Below the pieces are notes generated by a model. The model did no database searches. It was not told where the DNA came from and was given only the letters and a program-made list of their open reading frames with translations. 64,000 bases of DNA, from NCBI GenBank assembly GCA_934613645.1, contig CAKTTC010000010.1, positions 15,351 through 79,350 of the forward strand, written 5' to 3'. Positions within the stretch are counted from its first letter, which is position 1; each line of letters opens with the position of its first letter. Positions 1 to 9,527 of this stretch are shown here, piece after piece. The stretch comes from an uncultured Opitutales bacterium (GTDB lineage Bacteria; Verrucomicrobiota; Verrucomicrobiia; Opitutales; Intestinicryptomonadaceae). Position numbers and translations under genes: made by a program.

Positions 1-2
1 AC

Positions 3-203
3 AAATCCGACGAGGAAATTACCATGATTTTAAACGGCGGAAAGCTCGAGCCGTATTTCTGTCTCGTCAACTGGGGTATCCCCGACAAAACCCCCTTCTG
101 GGCGGCGGAATTTTGGGTTGTCCCGCCGTTTGCCGCAGGCAGAAACGCGCCCAAAGTAGCCCCGCATTCGACGGGCGTTTACAGCGTGGAAATACGCCTG
201 TAG
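3..203 (+). CDS. C-terminal end of an unidentified protein (5' truncated by window edge)
   Basis: An open frame enters from the left edge and stops with TAG after 66 visible codons. Codon use matches the neighbours (many GCG/CCG/GGC third positions), and the product is rich in aromatic residues and proline (LVNWGIPDKTPFW, EFWVVPPFAAG) and ends VYSVEIRL, like the last beta-strands of a secreted or enzyme domain. I do not recognise the family. It is convergent with argH, and the hairpin at 333-357 lies between them. Confidence 0.55.
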   Translation, partial: KSDEEITMILNGGKLEPYFCLVNWGIPDKTPFWAAEFWVVPPFAAGRNAPKVAPHSTGVYSVEIRL

Positions 204-332
204 GCCGAAACGCAAATTTGCTCAAGCGACGGGTTCTTCGAATTTCCGCCGTTTTTTTGCGGGCTAAATCGGGTTGTCAATGCGTGCCGCCCGACCGAAT
301 ACTTCGCCGAAAAGCCGCCGCGCCGACACAAA

Positions 333-357
333 AAATCCCGCCTAAAAAGCGGGATTT
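333..357 (-). terminator. Rho-independent terminator after argH
   Basis: A perfect 9-bp stem, AAATCCCGC / GCGGGATTT, encloses a 7-nt loop. A run of six A on the left (330-335) gives a U-tract on the minus strand, directly after the argH stop. It may also stop transcription from the left on the plus strand, but there is no clear T-run on that side. Confidence 0.85.
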
Positions 358-385
358 CGGCAAAATTTTCCGTTTGCGCGCGCTG

Positions 386-1807
386 TTATTTTACAAGCTC
401 GCGGAAATTTTCAATCTGCTCGGCAATCAGCTTGGGGTTGGGCATTCCTATTCCGCGGCGCATTTCGAACGCGCGTTTGAGGTCGAAAACCGAACGCCAC
501 TGCTTGTCGGCTTTCGGGCAGATTTCGAAAATCTGTTCGTCGGAAAGCTCGTTGATGGGCGTGCCAGTCTTTTCCGAGAGCGCGACAATTTCGCCGACCA
601 TATGGTGCGCGTTTCTGAACGGCACGCCGCACATAACGAAATAGTCGGCGAGGTCGGTTGCAAGCAGAAGCGGGTCGGCTACGGCGGCGGCGCACTTGCG
701 TTCGTCGAACTTTATCGACTTTGCGCATTCGGCGAGAACGTCGAGGCACATCGAAACCTGTTTGAACGAATCGAACACGGGCGGTTTGTCTTCCTGCAGG
801 TCGCGGTTGTATGTAAGCGGCAAGCCCTTCGCCAAAATCATAAGCGTGTTGAGGTTGCCGATAACCCGCGCCGCCTTGCCGCGCGTAAGTTCGAAAGAGT
901 CGGGGTTTTTCTTCTGCGGCATAAGCGAAGAGCCCGTCGTGAACGCGTCGGGGAGTTTCACGAAACCGAATTCCGACGTGTTCCAAATAATGACGTCCTC
1001 CGCCATTCTGCTGAAATGCACCGCCATAGTAGCGCACGCAAAGGCGAATTCGAAGAACACGTCGCGGTCGGCTACGGCGTCCATTGAGTTGCCCGTTAAA
1101 ATCGGGTTGCCGTCGGCGTCGCAAAAGCCCATATACTTTGCGGAAAGGGCGCGGTCGATGGGCAGGGTAGTTCCGGCAATCGCGCCGCTTCCCAAGGGCG
1201 AAACGTTCGCGCCGTCGAAGACGAAGCGGAAGCGTTCGATGTCGCGGTAGAGCATTTCGCACCAAGCCAAGATGTGGTGCGCCACGCTCACGGGCTGGGC
1301 GCGCTGCAAGTGGGTGTAGCCGGGGATATAGACGGAGGCGTTTTTCTCCGCCAAATCAAGCAATGAGGAAATCAAATGCTTTATTCTGCCCTCGAGATTT
1401 TCGGAGGCGAACTTGAAGAACAGGCGCATATCGGTGGCAACTTGGTCGTTGCGGCTGCGCGCGGTGTGGAGCTTTGCGGCGGCGGGAACTTCCTTTGTCA
1501 ACGCCTGCTCTATGTTCATGTGAACGTCTTCGAGCGATTCGCTCCACTCGAATTTTCCGTCGCGTATTTTCTTGAGGATTTTCCGCAAGCCCGCGACTAT
1601 TTCGGCGCACTCCTTTTTCGAGATTATGCCTGTGTCGGCGAGCATTTTTGCGTGGGCGGTAGAGCCTTGAATGTCGAATTCGGCAAGCGCGCTGTCGAAC
1701 GAAACCGACTCCCCGAACTTTAGCATAAGTTCGCTGGGCGCGCCCGTAAATCTGCCGCCCCACGTTGCCTGTGATTTTTTCTGGATTTTCTTTTCCGATT
1801 TTTTCAT
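386..1807 (-). CDS. argH: Argininosuccinate lyase
   Basis: Splits argininosuccinate into arginine and fumarate, the last step of arginine synthesis, in the cytoplasm. The 473-aa length is normal for ArgH. The fumarase/aspartase superfamily signature [12 protein letters not shown] lies near residue 290, with the conserved blocks [12 protein letters not shown] near 115 and [11 protein letters not shown] near 165. The N-terminus is slightly long and lysine-rich before the usual WGGRF. It starts 14 bp after the stop of the upstream permease gene, so it is probably co-transcribed with the exporter pair, an unusual partnership with no obvious functional link. A strong terminator follows. Confidence 0.97.
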   Translation of the reverse strand: MKKSEKKIQKKSQATWGGRFTGAPSELMLKFGESVSFDSALAEFDIQGSTAHAKMLADTGIISKKECAEIVAGLRKILKKIRDGKFEWSESLEDVHMNIEQALTKEVPAAAKLHTARSRNDQVATDMRLFFKFASENLEGRIKHLISSLLDLAEKNASVYIPGYTHLQRAQPVSVAHHILAWCEMLYRDIERFRFVFDGANVSPLGSGAIAGTTLPIDRALSAKYMGFCDADGNPILTGNSMDAVADRDVFFEFAFACATMAVHFSRMAEDVIIWNTSEFGFVKLPDAFTTGSSLMPQKKNPDSFELTRGKAARVIGNLNTLMILAKGLPLTYNRDLQEDKPPVFDSFKQVSMCLDVLAECAKSIKFDERKCAAAVADPLLLATDLADYFVMCGVPFRNAHHMVGEIVALSEKTGTPINELSDEQIFEICPKADKQWRSVFDLKRAFEMRRGIGMPNPKLIAEQIENFRELVK

Positions 1808-1821
1808 TTGATTCCTTTAAA

Positions 1822-3012
1822 TTAGAAGATGTCGGCGGGGTTTGCGTTTCTGAGCTTGCGCGTCGCCAAAAGCCCGGCAACTACGCACATCGAAACCGTG
1901 AGCGCAAACACGAGCGCGATTCCCGAAAGCGACATGTAAGTGGGCATATTGGCTATTTCCCGCGTGAGCTTGTAGAGAACCGCCGCAAGCAACGCCCCCG
2001 GAATAAACCCCATCACCGAAAGAATTACCGACTCCTGAATTATCGTCCACACAAAAAACGAGTCGCCGAAGCCGATTGCCTTGAGGGTTGCGTATTCGGG
2101 AATGTGGTCGGAAACGTCTGTGTAGAGAATCTGGTAGACAATCACCGCCCCGACGAAGATTGCAACCGCCATTGACGCGCCAATTACAAAGCCTATCGGC
2201 GTGCGAACCGCCCAGTAGTCCTTTTCGTTTTGAATGTATTGGGCTTTTGTCATAACCCGAACGTCGTCGGGCAGGATTTTCGCGAGCCGTTCGGCGGCAA
2301 GCTCGGCGTTTGCGCCGCGCTTGAGCTTTATTGCGCCCACGTCAACAATGTCCGCGCTGGCGTTCGGCCAAATGTCGAGCAGGGTATCGATTCCCATCAA
2401 AACGTTGCCGTCTGCGGCGAAAGTCGCGCCTATTTCAACGAGGTCGCGTATAGTGACGGCGCGCCCCGAAATTTCGGTTTTCACCGCGCCCGATTTCCCG
2501 AAGGCGGCGGCAACGTTGCCGTATTGCTGGCGCGAGAGGGAGTCGAAAGCCACTGTGCCGCGCATTTTCAAATCGGCGGCGGCCTTGTTGATGTCGGGGG
2601 AGAGGAACGTTTTTTTGGAGGGGTCGAAGGCAATCAGGAAGATGTCGCGCTCCCTGCCGTCGTCGACGTTTTTAAACGATGCGCAACCGAGCTTCACGGG
2701 GGCGACTGTCTCCACTTCGTCCAAAGCGGCGCACTGGTGCAGGCGGACGGCGGGCAAGCCCTTGCCCACGCCGAAATATTCGTAGTGGTAGCCCACAACA
2801 ACAACGTCGCAGTCAAGCAGCGAAAGCGGGCCGACCACCTGTTTGAACAACGCCTTCTGAAGCCCCGTCTGGAAAAGCATCATAGTTACGGCGAACGTAA
2901 TTCCCGCTATCGCCACGGCAAAGCGTTTGCGTTCGCCCGCAAGCTGACGCCACGCAAGGGGAATACCCAGCGGAACGAGCCTTTCGAGAAAACTTTTCTT
3001 TGCGCCTGCCAC
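1822..3012 (-). CDS. DevC/MacB-like ABC transporter permease
   Basis: Integral membrane subunit of an ABC exporter. The 396-aa protein has one membrane segment near residues 30-50, a large extracytoplasmic region, and three segments in the C-terminal 130 residues (starting about GFVIGASMAVAIFVG). That is the MacB/FtsX/DevC topology. The motif EYATLKAIGF before the second C-terminal segment is typical of the FtsX-domain coupling loop. It lies 2 bp after a membrane-fusion-protein gene, the usual DevB-DevC order. The DevA-type ATPase normally found third is absent, and argH occupies its place. Substrate unknown. Confidence 0.85.
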   Translation of the reverse strand: MAGAKKSFLERLVPLGIPLAWRQLAGERKRFAVAIAGITFAVTMMLFQTGLQKALFKQVVGPLSLLDCDVVVVGYHYEYFGVGKGLPAVRLHQCAALDEVETVAPVKLGCASFKNVDDGRERDIFLIAFDPSKKTFLSPDINKAAADLKMRGTVAFDSLSRQQYGNVAAAFGKSGAVKTEISGRAVTIRDLVEIGATFAADGNVLMGIDTLLDIWPNASADIVDVGAIKLKRGANAELAAERLAKILPDDVRVMTKAQYIQNEKDYWAVRTPIGFVIGASMAVAIFVGAVIVYQILYTDVSDHIPEYATLKAIGFGDSFFVWTIIQESVILSVMGFIPGALLAAVLYKLTREIANMPTYMSLSGIALVFALTVSMCVVAGLLATRKLRNANPADIF

Positions 3013-3014
3013 AG

Positions 3015-3926
3015 CTACTTTGTCGCTATTCTGACGTTAACCTGCGAACCGATAAGGCGCGCAAACGCCTCGGGCTTGTCGAGCTTTATTTTCACGCGCA
3101 CCACTTTCAAATTTGAGTATTCCGAGGGGTCGGAGCTGAACACGCGGTTGCTTTTTACCGCGCCGGAAATTGCCACGACTTTCCCGCCGAATTTTTCGCC
3201 GCCCAAAGCGTCGCAGGAAATCTCGGCGGAGTCGCCTACGCATACTTTGGAAATGTCGGCAACGTAGACTTCGGCCTCCACGAAAATCTCGGAAGTGTCG
3301 GCAATTTCGCAAACGCCCTCCATCGACACCGCTTCGCCCGCCTTGACGTGCGTGTCCAAAACGCAGCCCGAAATGGGCGACTTCAAAAAGCACGCCGCGT
3401 GGGCTACTTCTGCCTCCGCCAAAGCGGCTTTAGCCTCGGCTACGATGTCGTCGGCGTTTTTCTTCGCCAAAGCCGCCATTTCGCGCGCGAAGGCGAGCTT
3501 GCGCAAAAGGGAGGTGCGCTGGTATTCAAGCTCTTCGCGCTCGCGGCGCGGCGGATCTTTTTGGGTGAGAACGTCGGAAATCTGCCGAAGTTCGCCCTCT
3601 ATGTCGGCCGCGGAATTTGCGGCGTCGGCGGCCTTTATTTTGCCCGATGATACGGCGACTTCAACCGCCGCGCGCGCCCTTGCAAGAGCGGCCGCCGCGG
3701 CCTTTTCGCCCTCCATTACCGCAACGATGTCGCCTTTTTTAACTGCGTCGCCCGCCTTGATTTTAAGTTCGCCCACAACGGCCTGCGCGCCCGTCGGGGT
3801 GTGAACGGCGAGCTTTTGGACGCGGTCTTTGGGCGTAATTCTGCCAACGCACGCAACGAAGTCGGCGGCGTTAACTGTAGCCGCACACGACGCGGCTATG
3901 GCGAGTATCGACAAAAACTTTTTCAT
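3015..3926 (-). CDS. HlyD/DevB-type membrane-fusion (periplasmic adaptor) protein
   Basis: Periplasmic adaptor that links an inner-membrane ABC exporter to the outer envelope. The start is taken at the ATG at 3926 (MKKFLSILAIAA), which puts a signal peptide ending near VNAADF at the very N-terminus; an upstream TTG is also in frame. A biotinyl-lipoyl-like half-motif (VVGELKIKAGDAVKKGDIVAVMEG) sits near residues 45-75. An alanine/lysine-rich coiled-coil hairpin covers about 75-180, and the second half-motif (LKSPISGCVL) follows. It is the first gene of the exporter-argH operon. Confidence 0.85.
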   Translation of the reverse strand: MKKFLSILAIAASCAATVNAADFVACVGRITPKDRVQKLAVHTPTGAQAVVGELKIKAGDAVKKGDIVAVMEGEKAAAAALARARAAVEVAVSSGKIKAADAANSAADIEGELRQISDVLTQKDPPRREREELEYQRTSLLRKLAFAREMAALAKKNADDIVAEAKAALAEAEVAHAACFLKSPISGCVLDTHVKAGEAVSMEGVCEIADTSEIFVEAEVYVADISKVCVGDSAEISCDALGGEKFGGKVVAISGAVKSNRVFSSDPSEYSNLKVVRVKIKLDKPEAFARLIGSQVNVRIATK

Positions 3927-4023
3927 AGCAGTCAATTCAACACAACCGCGCGCCTTTTTACAACAAAGAAATTGCTAAATTTTTTCTTGAAACGCGCCTT
4001 CAAATATCGGAGACTGTTCGTCT

Positions 4024-4341
4024 ATGAGAACACTTGCACATATCGGTATTCCGTTAAAACAGAAGCCCGCAAAGGCTACCTATCTCGAGGAGGCGAAGCT
4101 CTACATCACAGACCCCGCCGACTCAAAAAACAACATCGAATTTCTTTTCTTCGAGCCCGAATGCAAAATGCCCGAACTGATAAAAAATTCGACGCACATC
4201 GCCTACTGCGTTGACGACATCGACGCCGAACTTAAGGACGCCGAAGTCCTTGTTCCGCCGTTCCTGCCCCTGCCGAACGTAAAGGCGGCATTCATAAAGG
4301 AGGACGGTCTGCCTATAGAATTGATGCAGATTCTGAAGTAG
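4024..4341 (+). CDS. Small VOC/glyoxalase-fold protein
   Basis: A 105-aa cytoplasmic protein with the vicinal-oxygen-chelate pattern. A histidine lies in the first strand (LAHIGIP), a second follows about 60 residues later (STHIAYCVDDID), and a glutamate lies in the last strand (GLPIELMQ). These are the places where VOC proteins hold metal ligands. At this length it is a single two-repeat module, probably a dimer. The substrate cannot be told from sequence. It is divergent from the exporter operon and has its own terminator. Confidence 0.65.
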   Translation: MRTLAHIGIPLKQKPAKATYLEEAKLYITDPADSKNNIEFLFFEPECKMPELIKNSTHIAYCVDDIDAELKDAEVLVPPFLPLPNVKAAFIKEDGLPIELMQILK

Positions 4342-4354
4342 GTTTCATTTCGCG

Positions 4355-4387
4355 CGACGGCGTTTTGTTTTGCGCCGCCGCTTTTTT
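4355..4387 (+). terminator. Rho-independent terminator after the VOC gene
   Basis: CGACGGCG pairs with CGCCGCCG (7 of 8 bp) around a 10-nt T-rich loop, followed by CTTTTTTG. It sits 14 bp after the stop codon at 4341 and about 80 bp before the next start. Confidence 0.65.
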
Positions 4388-4463
4388 GTTTTTTGCGGAT
4401 TTCCGCCACGCCGCCCGCCGTGCGCCGCGCGAGTGGAATCTGCGTTCAAGGAGGAATTCTTTT

Positions 4464-6659
4464 ATGAAGAAATTGGGGATTTTTTTAATCGGACTTTTTT
4501 TGTGCGCCGCTTTGCACGCGCAGAATCCGAAAATTTCAAACGGAGTTTTCAACGCCGCGTTCGACGGCGAAAAAGTCGTCGTTTCAGACGCCGCCGCGCG
4601 CCCGCTTTTCGCGCTCGGGAAGCTGCAAATCTACTTTTGGGGAAAGTTCGGCGAAATAGAAAAGTGCGTAAAACAGAGCGAGACTTCGCTGCTGCTTGAA
4701 TACAAATTCGACGGCGGCTCAAACGCCAAATTCCAAACGCTGTTCTGCCTTGAAGGCGGCGACATCGTGCTGAAGTATTCAATGAACACCGACGGCGAAA
4801 CGGCGAAAAAGATTCAGGGGCTTACCCAATACATCTTCGGCGTAGCCCCCCACACCCCGCAAATCCGCGACACCGTTTACAAACACGGCATCTGGACGCG
4901 CGTTGAGGGCGGAACGCCGTATGAAAAAAAAGGCGCATACATAAAACTTTTCGAAGCGCAGTCAAAGACGTTCGCCGTAAACATCACGGGCAACCAGTTT
5001 TTCTGCGGCAAAAACCGCTGCACCGCCGCCCTGAAAAACGTCGGCGACGGCAAGCTTTCGGGCGAAATGCGCATAGTCTCGACCGACCTGCGCGACTTCG
5101 AAATAGCCGCAAAATTCGACGGGCAAAAAATAGCCCTGCATCTTTCCACCGAAAAACCCTTCAACATTTTCGAAAGCGGCGTGCCCGAATTCAAGCTTGA
5201 TGTAACCGCCGTAGATCCCTCCGCAACAAAGGCCGAATGCGCGGTAAAGGCGTTCGATTTCGACGGCAAACAAGTCTGCAACTGGAGTGGAACGCTCGAT
5301 TTCTCCGAACAAAAAACGTTCTCCAAAACGTTCGTTCTGCCCGAAGACAGGCGCAACATTTTCTTCATCGACGCCTCCGTAAAAACGCCCGACGCAACGG
5401 AATATTTCACGCGCACGAACGCGGCAATTTTGCCGCCGCACAAATACAAAAACATCGAAACTTCGCGAATGGGGCTTAGCGGCAATTTTGCGGTCGAAAA
5501 ATATCCGGAAGTCGCCGCGCTGTTCAGGCGTCTGGGCGTGCGGCTTATCCGCAACGGAGACAACTCCAAAACGTCGCCGCTCGGCTTTGTAAGCTTCGTT
5601 TCCGAAAACGCCGACCCCGACGTTCCCTTCGACGAACAAAAGCACCTGCCCGAAATTGCCCGAATGCTCGACCGCGTTCAGAAAAGCAACGCCCCGTGGT
5701 TCGAGTTCGGCAACGAGTGGTCGACAAGCGGGACGGCGCGGCGCGATATGAACCTCAAGCGCAAGCGCGCGGCAAACTACGCAAAATGGCTGCGCGCAAT
5801 CAGGGGAGAAATGACGAAGCGCAAAATGGACAACGTTAAAGTGATGTCGGTTGCAACGGGCGGCGCGGGCGGCGATACCGCGTTCTTCCAAATGCTGCAC
5901 GACGAAGGCGTGTGGGAGTTGCTCGACGCAATGAACTTCCACCCCGGGCGCGGCGCGTGCTTCGCCGACAAAATCGGCGGGGGTTGGACGTATCTGGGCG
6001 GCGTGCAGAATATGCAAAGAAAAATTGCCGAACTCGGCGGCAAACCGCTCTTCCTTACTGAAACCTACGCCGTGTGCATGCCCAACAACGCTTGGAGCGA
6101 CTCATACAGGCTCGCCGCCGACAACGTTATGCTGACTTTCGCGCTCGGCTACGCCGAGGACATAGCGGGAAATTTCCTGTTCAAATTCAACGACGGAATC
6201 TCTTGGGACATCAACGGCATTAGCGACACCGACCGCGAATTCCACTACGGCATTATGATGCGCGACTTCTCGCCAAAGCCCTCAATGATGGCATACGCCG
6301 CCGCCGCCGAACACCTCGACGGCGCGAAATTCGTGCGGAAAGTGGAGTTTTCGGAATCGCCCAATCTGAAAGTATACGAGTTTTCCTCGCCGCGCGGAAC
6401 GTTCCACTTGCTCTACGACCGCACCGACGGCTACTCAATGCCGAAGTTCAAAGTCGGCGAAAACGCAGTCCACAAAGAGCCGTGGATTGACACCTACACA
6501 GCCCGCAACCAATACGAATTTTCGGAAAAATCGGGCGGAGTTTGGGCGTTCGATTCAATCGGGCGCGGCAAAAAAATTCCCGTCAAATTCGGCAAAACAA
6601 AGCTCGTTCTAACGGGCGCGCCGATTATCGTCTACGGTTTGGATTTAACCAAAAACTAA
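4464..6659 (+). CDS. Secreted clan GH-A-like glycoside hydrolase
   Basis: A 731-aa exported protein. The start at 4464 follows an AAGGAGGAAT ribosome site and gives a clean signal peptide (MKKLGIFLIGLFLCAALHAQ). Residues about 20-350 look like beta-sandwich modules. A TIM-barrel region follows. In it, FEFGNEW (near residue 425) has the Asn-Glu of a GH-A acid/base, and FLTETYA (near 535) carries a glutamate suited to the nucleophile. The end looks like another beta domain. Families such as GH39 or GH79 share this arrangement, but I cannot assign one. It sits 25 bp before the secreted TIM-barrel gene at 6685, suggesting one saccharide-degrading operon. Confidence 0.7.
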   Translation: MKKLGIFLIGLFLCAALHAQNPKISNGVFNAAFDGEKVVVSDAAARPLFALGKLQIYFWGKFGEIEKCVKQSETSLLLEYKFDGGSNAKFQTLFCLEGGDIVLKYSMNTDGETAKKIQGLTQYIFGVAPHTPQIRDTVYKHGIWTRVEGGTPYEKKGAYIKLFEAQSKTFAVNITGNQFFCGKNRCTAALKNVGDGKLSGEMRIVSTDLRDFEIAAKFDGQKIALHLSTEKPFNIFESGVPEFKLDVTAVDPSATKAECAVKAFDFDGKQVCNWSGTLDFSEQKTFSKTFVLPEDRRNIFFIDASVKTPDATEYFTRTNAAILPPHKYKNIETSRMGLSGNFAVEKYPEVAALFRRLGVRLIRNGDNSKTSPLGFVSFVSENADPDVPFDEQKHLPEIARMLDRVQKSNAPWFEFGNEWSTSGTARRDMNLKRKRAANYAKWLRAIRGEMTKRKMDNVKVMSVATGGAGGDTAFFQMLHDEGVWELLDAMNFHPGRGACFADKIGGGWTYLGGVQNMQRKIAELGGKPLFLTETYAVCMPNNAWSDSYRLAADNVMLTFALGYAEDIAGNFLFKFNDGISWDINGISDTDREFHYGIMMRDFSPKPSMMAYAAAAEHLDGAKFVRKVEFSESPNLKVYEFSSPRGTFHLLYDRTDGYSMPKFKVGENAVHKEPWIDTYTARNQYEFSEKSGGVWAFDSIGRGKKIPVKFGKTKLVLTGAPIIVYGLDLTKN

Positions 6660-6684
6660 AACGAAACAACAAAACGGACACATT

Positions 6685-8493
6685 ATGAAAAAAACGCTAC
6701 TACCACTTGCCGCGCTGTTTTTCGCGGCGGCGCAGTGCCTTGCAATGCAGACGGCAACAATCCGCACGTCTCTTAAGGACAACCGCGTAATCGAAAGGAA
6801 AATCGACCTCGAAAAAGTCGCGCCCGACACCTTCCGCGCGAAAATCAAAAAGGAGGACATTTCCGACGACGTAAAATTTATCGATATTCTCGTGCCCGAA
6901 GCCGCAGCCAAAACGGGCGAAGACGGCTATTTCGTGCTTCCCAACGGCAGGCTCGGCTTCTTCACGCGCCAAAACGGGGCGGCATACGACGGCCTCAACG
7001 CCGTGAAATTTATGGGCGTAAAAAAAGGCGACAGCGCGGTTGCGATAATCGTCAAGGGGCTTCAGCTTGAATACACTTCGACCGTAATCGCCAAAGACGG
7101 CAAATACGAAGCCTTTCCGCGCTTCAACATTGAGCGCATAGAATTCAAGCCCTACGAAGACATTGTCGTAGACTTTGTTGAGCTTAAAGGCGACAACGCC
7201 GACTACTCGGGAATGGCGAAAGCATACCGCAAATGGCAGCTTGACCGCGGCGAAGTGCGTCCGCTCAGAGAGCGCGTAAAAGACCGCCCCACGCTCAAAT
7301 ACGCAGTCGATACAATGACTATGCGCGTAAAACACGGGGCGAAAAAACACTGCCCCGACGACGACCAAATTCCGGGGGTGAACGAACCCGACGTAGTTGT
7401 TTCGCACACGTTCCAAGACTTGGCGAATATGGTAAGGCAGCTCAAGAAAATGGGCGTTGAAAAGCTCGAAGTCTGCACCGTAGCGTGGAACAAGGGCGGG
7501 CACGACGGCCGCTATCCGCAGCTGTTCCCAGCCGAGCCGAAATTCGGCGGCGAAGAAAAACTCAAAGAGGCAATAGCCGCGGCAAAGGAAGCAGGCTACC
7601 AGATTTTCGCCCAGACAAACTACACCGACGCCTACACCTGCGCCGACTGCTGGAGTTTGGACTACATCTCGAAAATGAAAAACGGCAAACCGCGCCGCGG
7701 CGGCGTCTGGGGCGGGGGCAGGGCGTATCTGGAATGCCAGAAGGCTATGCTTGAAAAATTCGTCCGCTCCGACTTCGAAAGAATGAAAGCTCTCGGGTTC
7801 TCGGGAACACACCACATCGACGTGCTTTCGGCAGTGACCCCGCCCACCTGCCACGATCCCAAACACATTGCAACGCGCAAAGACAACGCCGTTGCAATGA
7901 ACACAATCGGACTTTTGGCGCGCGAATACTTCGGCGGATTCGGTTCGGAATGCGGCGTAGACCACGTTGCAAACTCGCTCGACTTCGCCCTGTATACGGC
8001 TACATACCCGCGCTGGGGCGGTTCGGTAGAGCTGATTGACAAACAAGTTCCGCTCTGGCAAATTGTCTACCACGGAATAATTTTGAGCACCCCGCACTAC
8101 GCGTCGATTGACTACACTTCGCCGCGCGTGAAAGACCCGAAAAACAACTGGCCGTGGTTCGCGCTTTCGAAAGAGGAGTCGCGCCTGTGGCTTTACGAGG
8201 CGGGCGGACGCCCCACTTTCTACTGGGACGACTACAAAGACCTCAATAGAATCAAACAGGCATACGACGAATACCAGCCGCTCAAATACCTGCAATACGA
8301 GTTCATTCAAAAACACGAAACAGTGGCTGAAAATATAACGCGCACGACGTATTCTGACGGGAGCGAAGTTGTAACGAACTTCTCGGATAAACCGTTTGAA
8401 TACAAGGGCGAAATTGTTGCGGCAAAAGATTTCAAACTTTTCAAGCCGACCTTCTGGCAGAAAGTAAAAATCTTCTTCGGCGCAGAAATCTAA
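6685..8493 (+). CDS. Secreted TIM-barrel protein, putative glycosidase (DUF5696/GH101-like), copy 1
   Basis: A 602-aa protein with a signal peptide (MKKTLLPLAALFFAAAQCLA). After a beta-rich N-terminal domain (to about residue 190) comes a barrel with VAWNKGGHDGRYPQLFP near 270, HHIDVLS near 375 and SECGVDHVANSLDFALY near 420. The C-terminal section has TYSDGSEVVTNFSDKPF, an all-beta glycosidase tail. The layout resembles large TIM-barrel families of the GH101/DUF5696 type; this is recognition by eye, not by alignment. A homologue of almost identical length lies at 10907-12712. Probably co-transcribed with the hydrolase upstream. Confidence 0.6.
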   Translation: MKKTLLPLAALFFAAAQCLAMQTATIRTSLKDNRVIERKIDLEKVAPDTFRAKIKKEDISDDVKFIDILVPEAAAKTGEDGYFVLPNGRLGFFTRQNGAAYDGLNAVKFMGVKKGDSAVAIIVKGLQLEYTSTVIAKDGKYEAFPRFNIERIEFKPYEDIVVDFVELKGDNADYSGMAKAYRKWQLDRGEVRPLRERVKDRPTLKYAVDTMTMRVKHGAKKHCPDDDQIPGVNEPDVVVSHTFQDLANMVRQLKKMGVEKLEVCTVAWNKGGHDGRYPQLFPAEPKFGGEEKLKEAIAAAKEAGYQIFAQTNYTDAYTCADCWSLDYISKMKNGKPRRGGVWGGGRAYLECQKAMLEKFVRSDFERMKALGFSGTHHIDVLSAVTPPTCHDPKHIATRKDNAVAMNTIGLLAREYFGGFGSECGVDHVANSLDFALYTATYPRWGGSVELIDKQVPLWQIVYHGIILSTPHYASIDYTSPRVKDPKNNWPWFALSKEESRLWLYEAGGRPTFYWDDYKDLNRIKQAYDEYQPLKYLQYEFIQKHETVAENITRTTYSDGSEVVTNFSDKPFEYKGEIVAAKDFKLFKPTFWQKVKIFFGAEI

Positions 8494-8514
8494 AAATTTC
8501 GACAAATAAAACGA

Positions 8515-8551
8515 ACAAGGCGGGATTTGGCAAAACCAATTCCCGCTTTGT
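8515..8551 (+). terminator. Hairpin terminator after the 6685-8493 gene
   Basis: A 16-bp stem with two mismatches (left arm ACAAGGCGGGATTTGG) closes on the 5-nt loop CAAAA. It starts 22 bp after the stop. There is no strong T-run, so it may act mainly as an mRNA 3' end. A second hairpin, GCGGGTTGCC / GGCAATCGCCCGC with a 3-nt bulge, follows at 8569-8594 and is followed by a TTTTTT run. Confidence 0.5.
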
Positions 8552-8689
8552 TGTATGTCGTGAAGTAGCGCGGGTTGCCTGCGGCAATCGCCCGCTTTGC
8601 TGTTTTTTCAAAGAATGGCAATTCATCTGGAGGCGGATTGGCTGCCACAATCCCCGTCTTTTTGATTAGTTTATAAAAGCAAAAAAAAA

Positions 8690-8711
8690 CGGATTGGAGT
8701 TCTCCAATCCG
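8690..8711. terminator. Bidirectional terminator downstream of tpiA
   Basis: The perfect inverted repeat CGGATTGGA - GTTC - TCCAATCCG has nine A on its left and six T on its right, so it can terminate on both strands. It closes the glycolytic operon on the minus strand. Confidence 0.9.
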
Positions 8712-8730
8712 TTTTTTGAGTTTGTTTAAA

Positions 8731-9495
8731 TTAGGCGTTTTGTGCCGCTTCGATGAGGGCTACAAAGCTATCGGGCTTGAGTGCCGCGCCGCCGATAAGT
8801 CCGCCGTCGATATCTTTCTGGGCGAGCAAATCTTTGGCATTTTCGGGCTTCATCGAGCCGCCGTAGAGAATCTGCATTCCCTCTGCAACTTCGCTGCCGA
8901 AGAGGTTTGTGAGGATTTTACGGATTTCTGCGTGGACTTCCTGCGCCATATCGGGAGTAGCCGTTTTGCCTGTGCCGATTGCCCACACGGGTTCGTAGGC
9001 GATAACAACGTTCTTGGCGTCTTCTTTGGAGATGTCTGCCAAGCCCTTGATTGTCTGTTCGGAAACGACATCAATCGTTTTACCCGCTTCGCGGTCTTCA
9101 AGCTTTTCACCGACGCAGAGAATGGGCTTCATTCCGTTAGCCAGCACAACTTTCACCTTTTCATTGATGAAGCAGTTGCATTCCTTGAAGTATTCGCGGC
9201 GTTCGCTGTGCCCGAGGATAACGTAGGCGCAGCCGAATTCCTTGAGCATATCGGCAGAGATTTCGCCCGTGTATGCGCCGCTCGCCTTTGTGTAGACGTT
9301 CTGCGCGCCGAGCTTGATTGTGGAACCCGCCAAGGCCTTGCTTGCTGCGTCGAGAGCCGTGAACGTGGGGCAAACCGCCACGTCAACCTTCGACTGCGAA
9401 CCCTGCTTCGCCTTGATTCCGTCGATAAGCGCGACGGCTTCCGCCGCCGTTTTGTTCATTTTCCAGTTTCCCGCGATAAAATATTTGCGCGACAT
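8731..9495 (-). CDS. tpiA: Triosephosphate isomerase
   Basis: Interconverts dihydroxyacetone phosphate and glyceraldehyde 3-phosphate in the cytoplasm. At 254 aa it is full length. Visible active-site elements are NWKMN near residue 10, GHSERR near 95 with the catalytic histidine, and AYEPVWAIGTG near 165 with the catalytic glutamate and flexible loop. GGLIGGAAL near the end binds phosphate. It lies 32 bp downstream of pgk and is probably in the same operon. A strong terminator follows. Confidence 0.98.
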   Translation of the reverse strand: MSRKYFIAGNWKMNKTAAEAVALIDGIKAKQGSQSKVDVAVCPTFTALDAASKALAGSTIKLGAQNVYTKASGAYTGEISADMLKEFGCAYVILGHSERREYFKECNCFINEKVKVVLANGMKPILCVGEKLEDREAGKTIDVVSEQTIKGLADISKEDAKNVVIAYEPVWAIGTGKTATPDMAQEVHAEIRKILTNLFGSEVAEGMQILYGGSMKPENAKDLLAQKDIDGGLIGGAALKPDSFVALIEAAQNA

Positions 9496-9527
9496 AATTA
9501 ATATCCTTTATTTATTGTTGATTGAAG

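Noticed and set aside
6700..8505. A 601-codon open frame antisense to the 6685-8493 gene, and similar long antisense frames over argH, the 1.8-3.0 kb permease gene, hemD and ccsA
   Set aside because: All arise from the codon bias of the sense gene. None has a ribosome site or a recognisable product.
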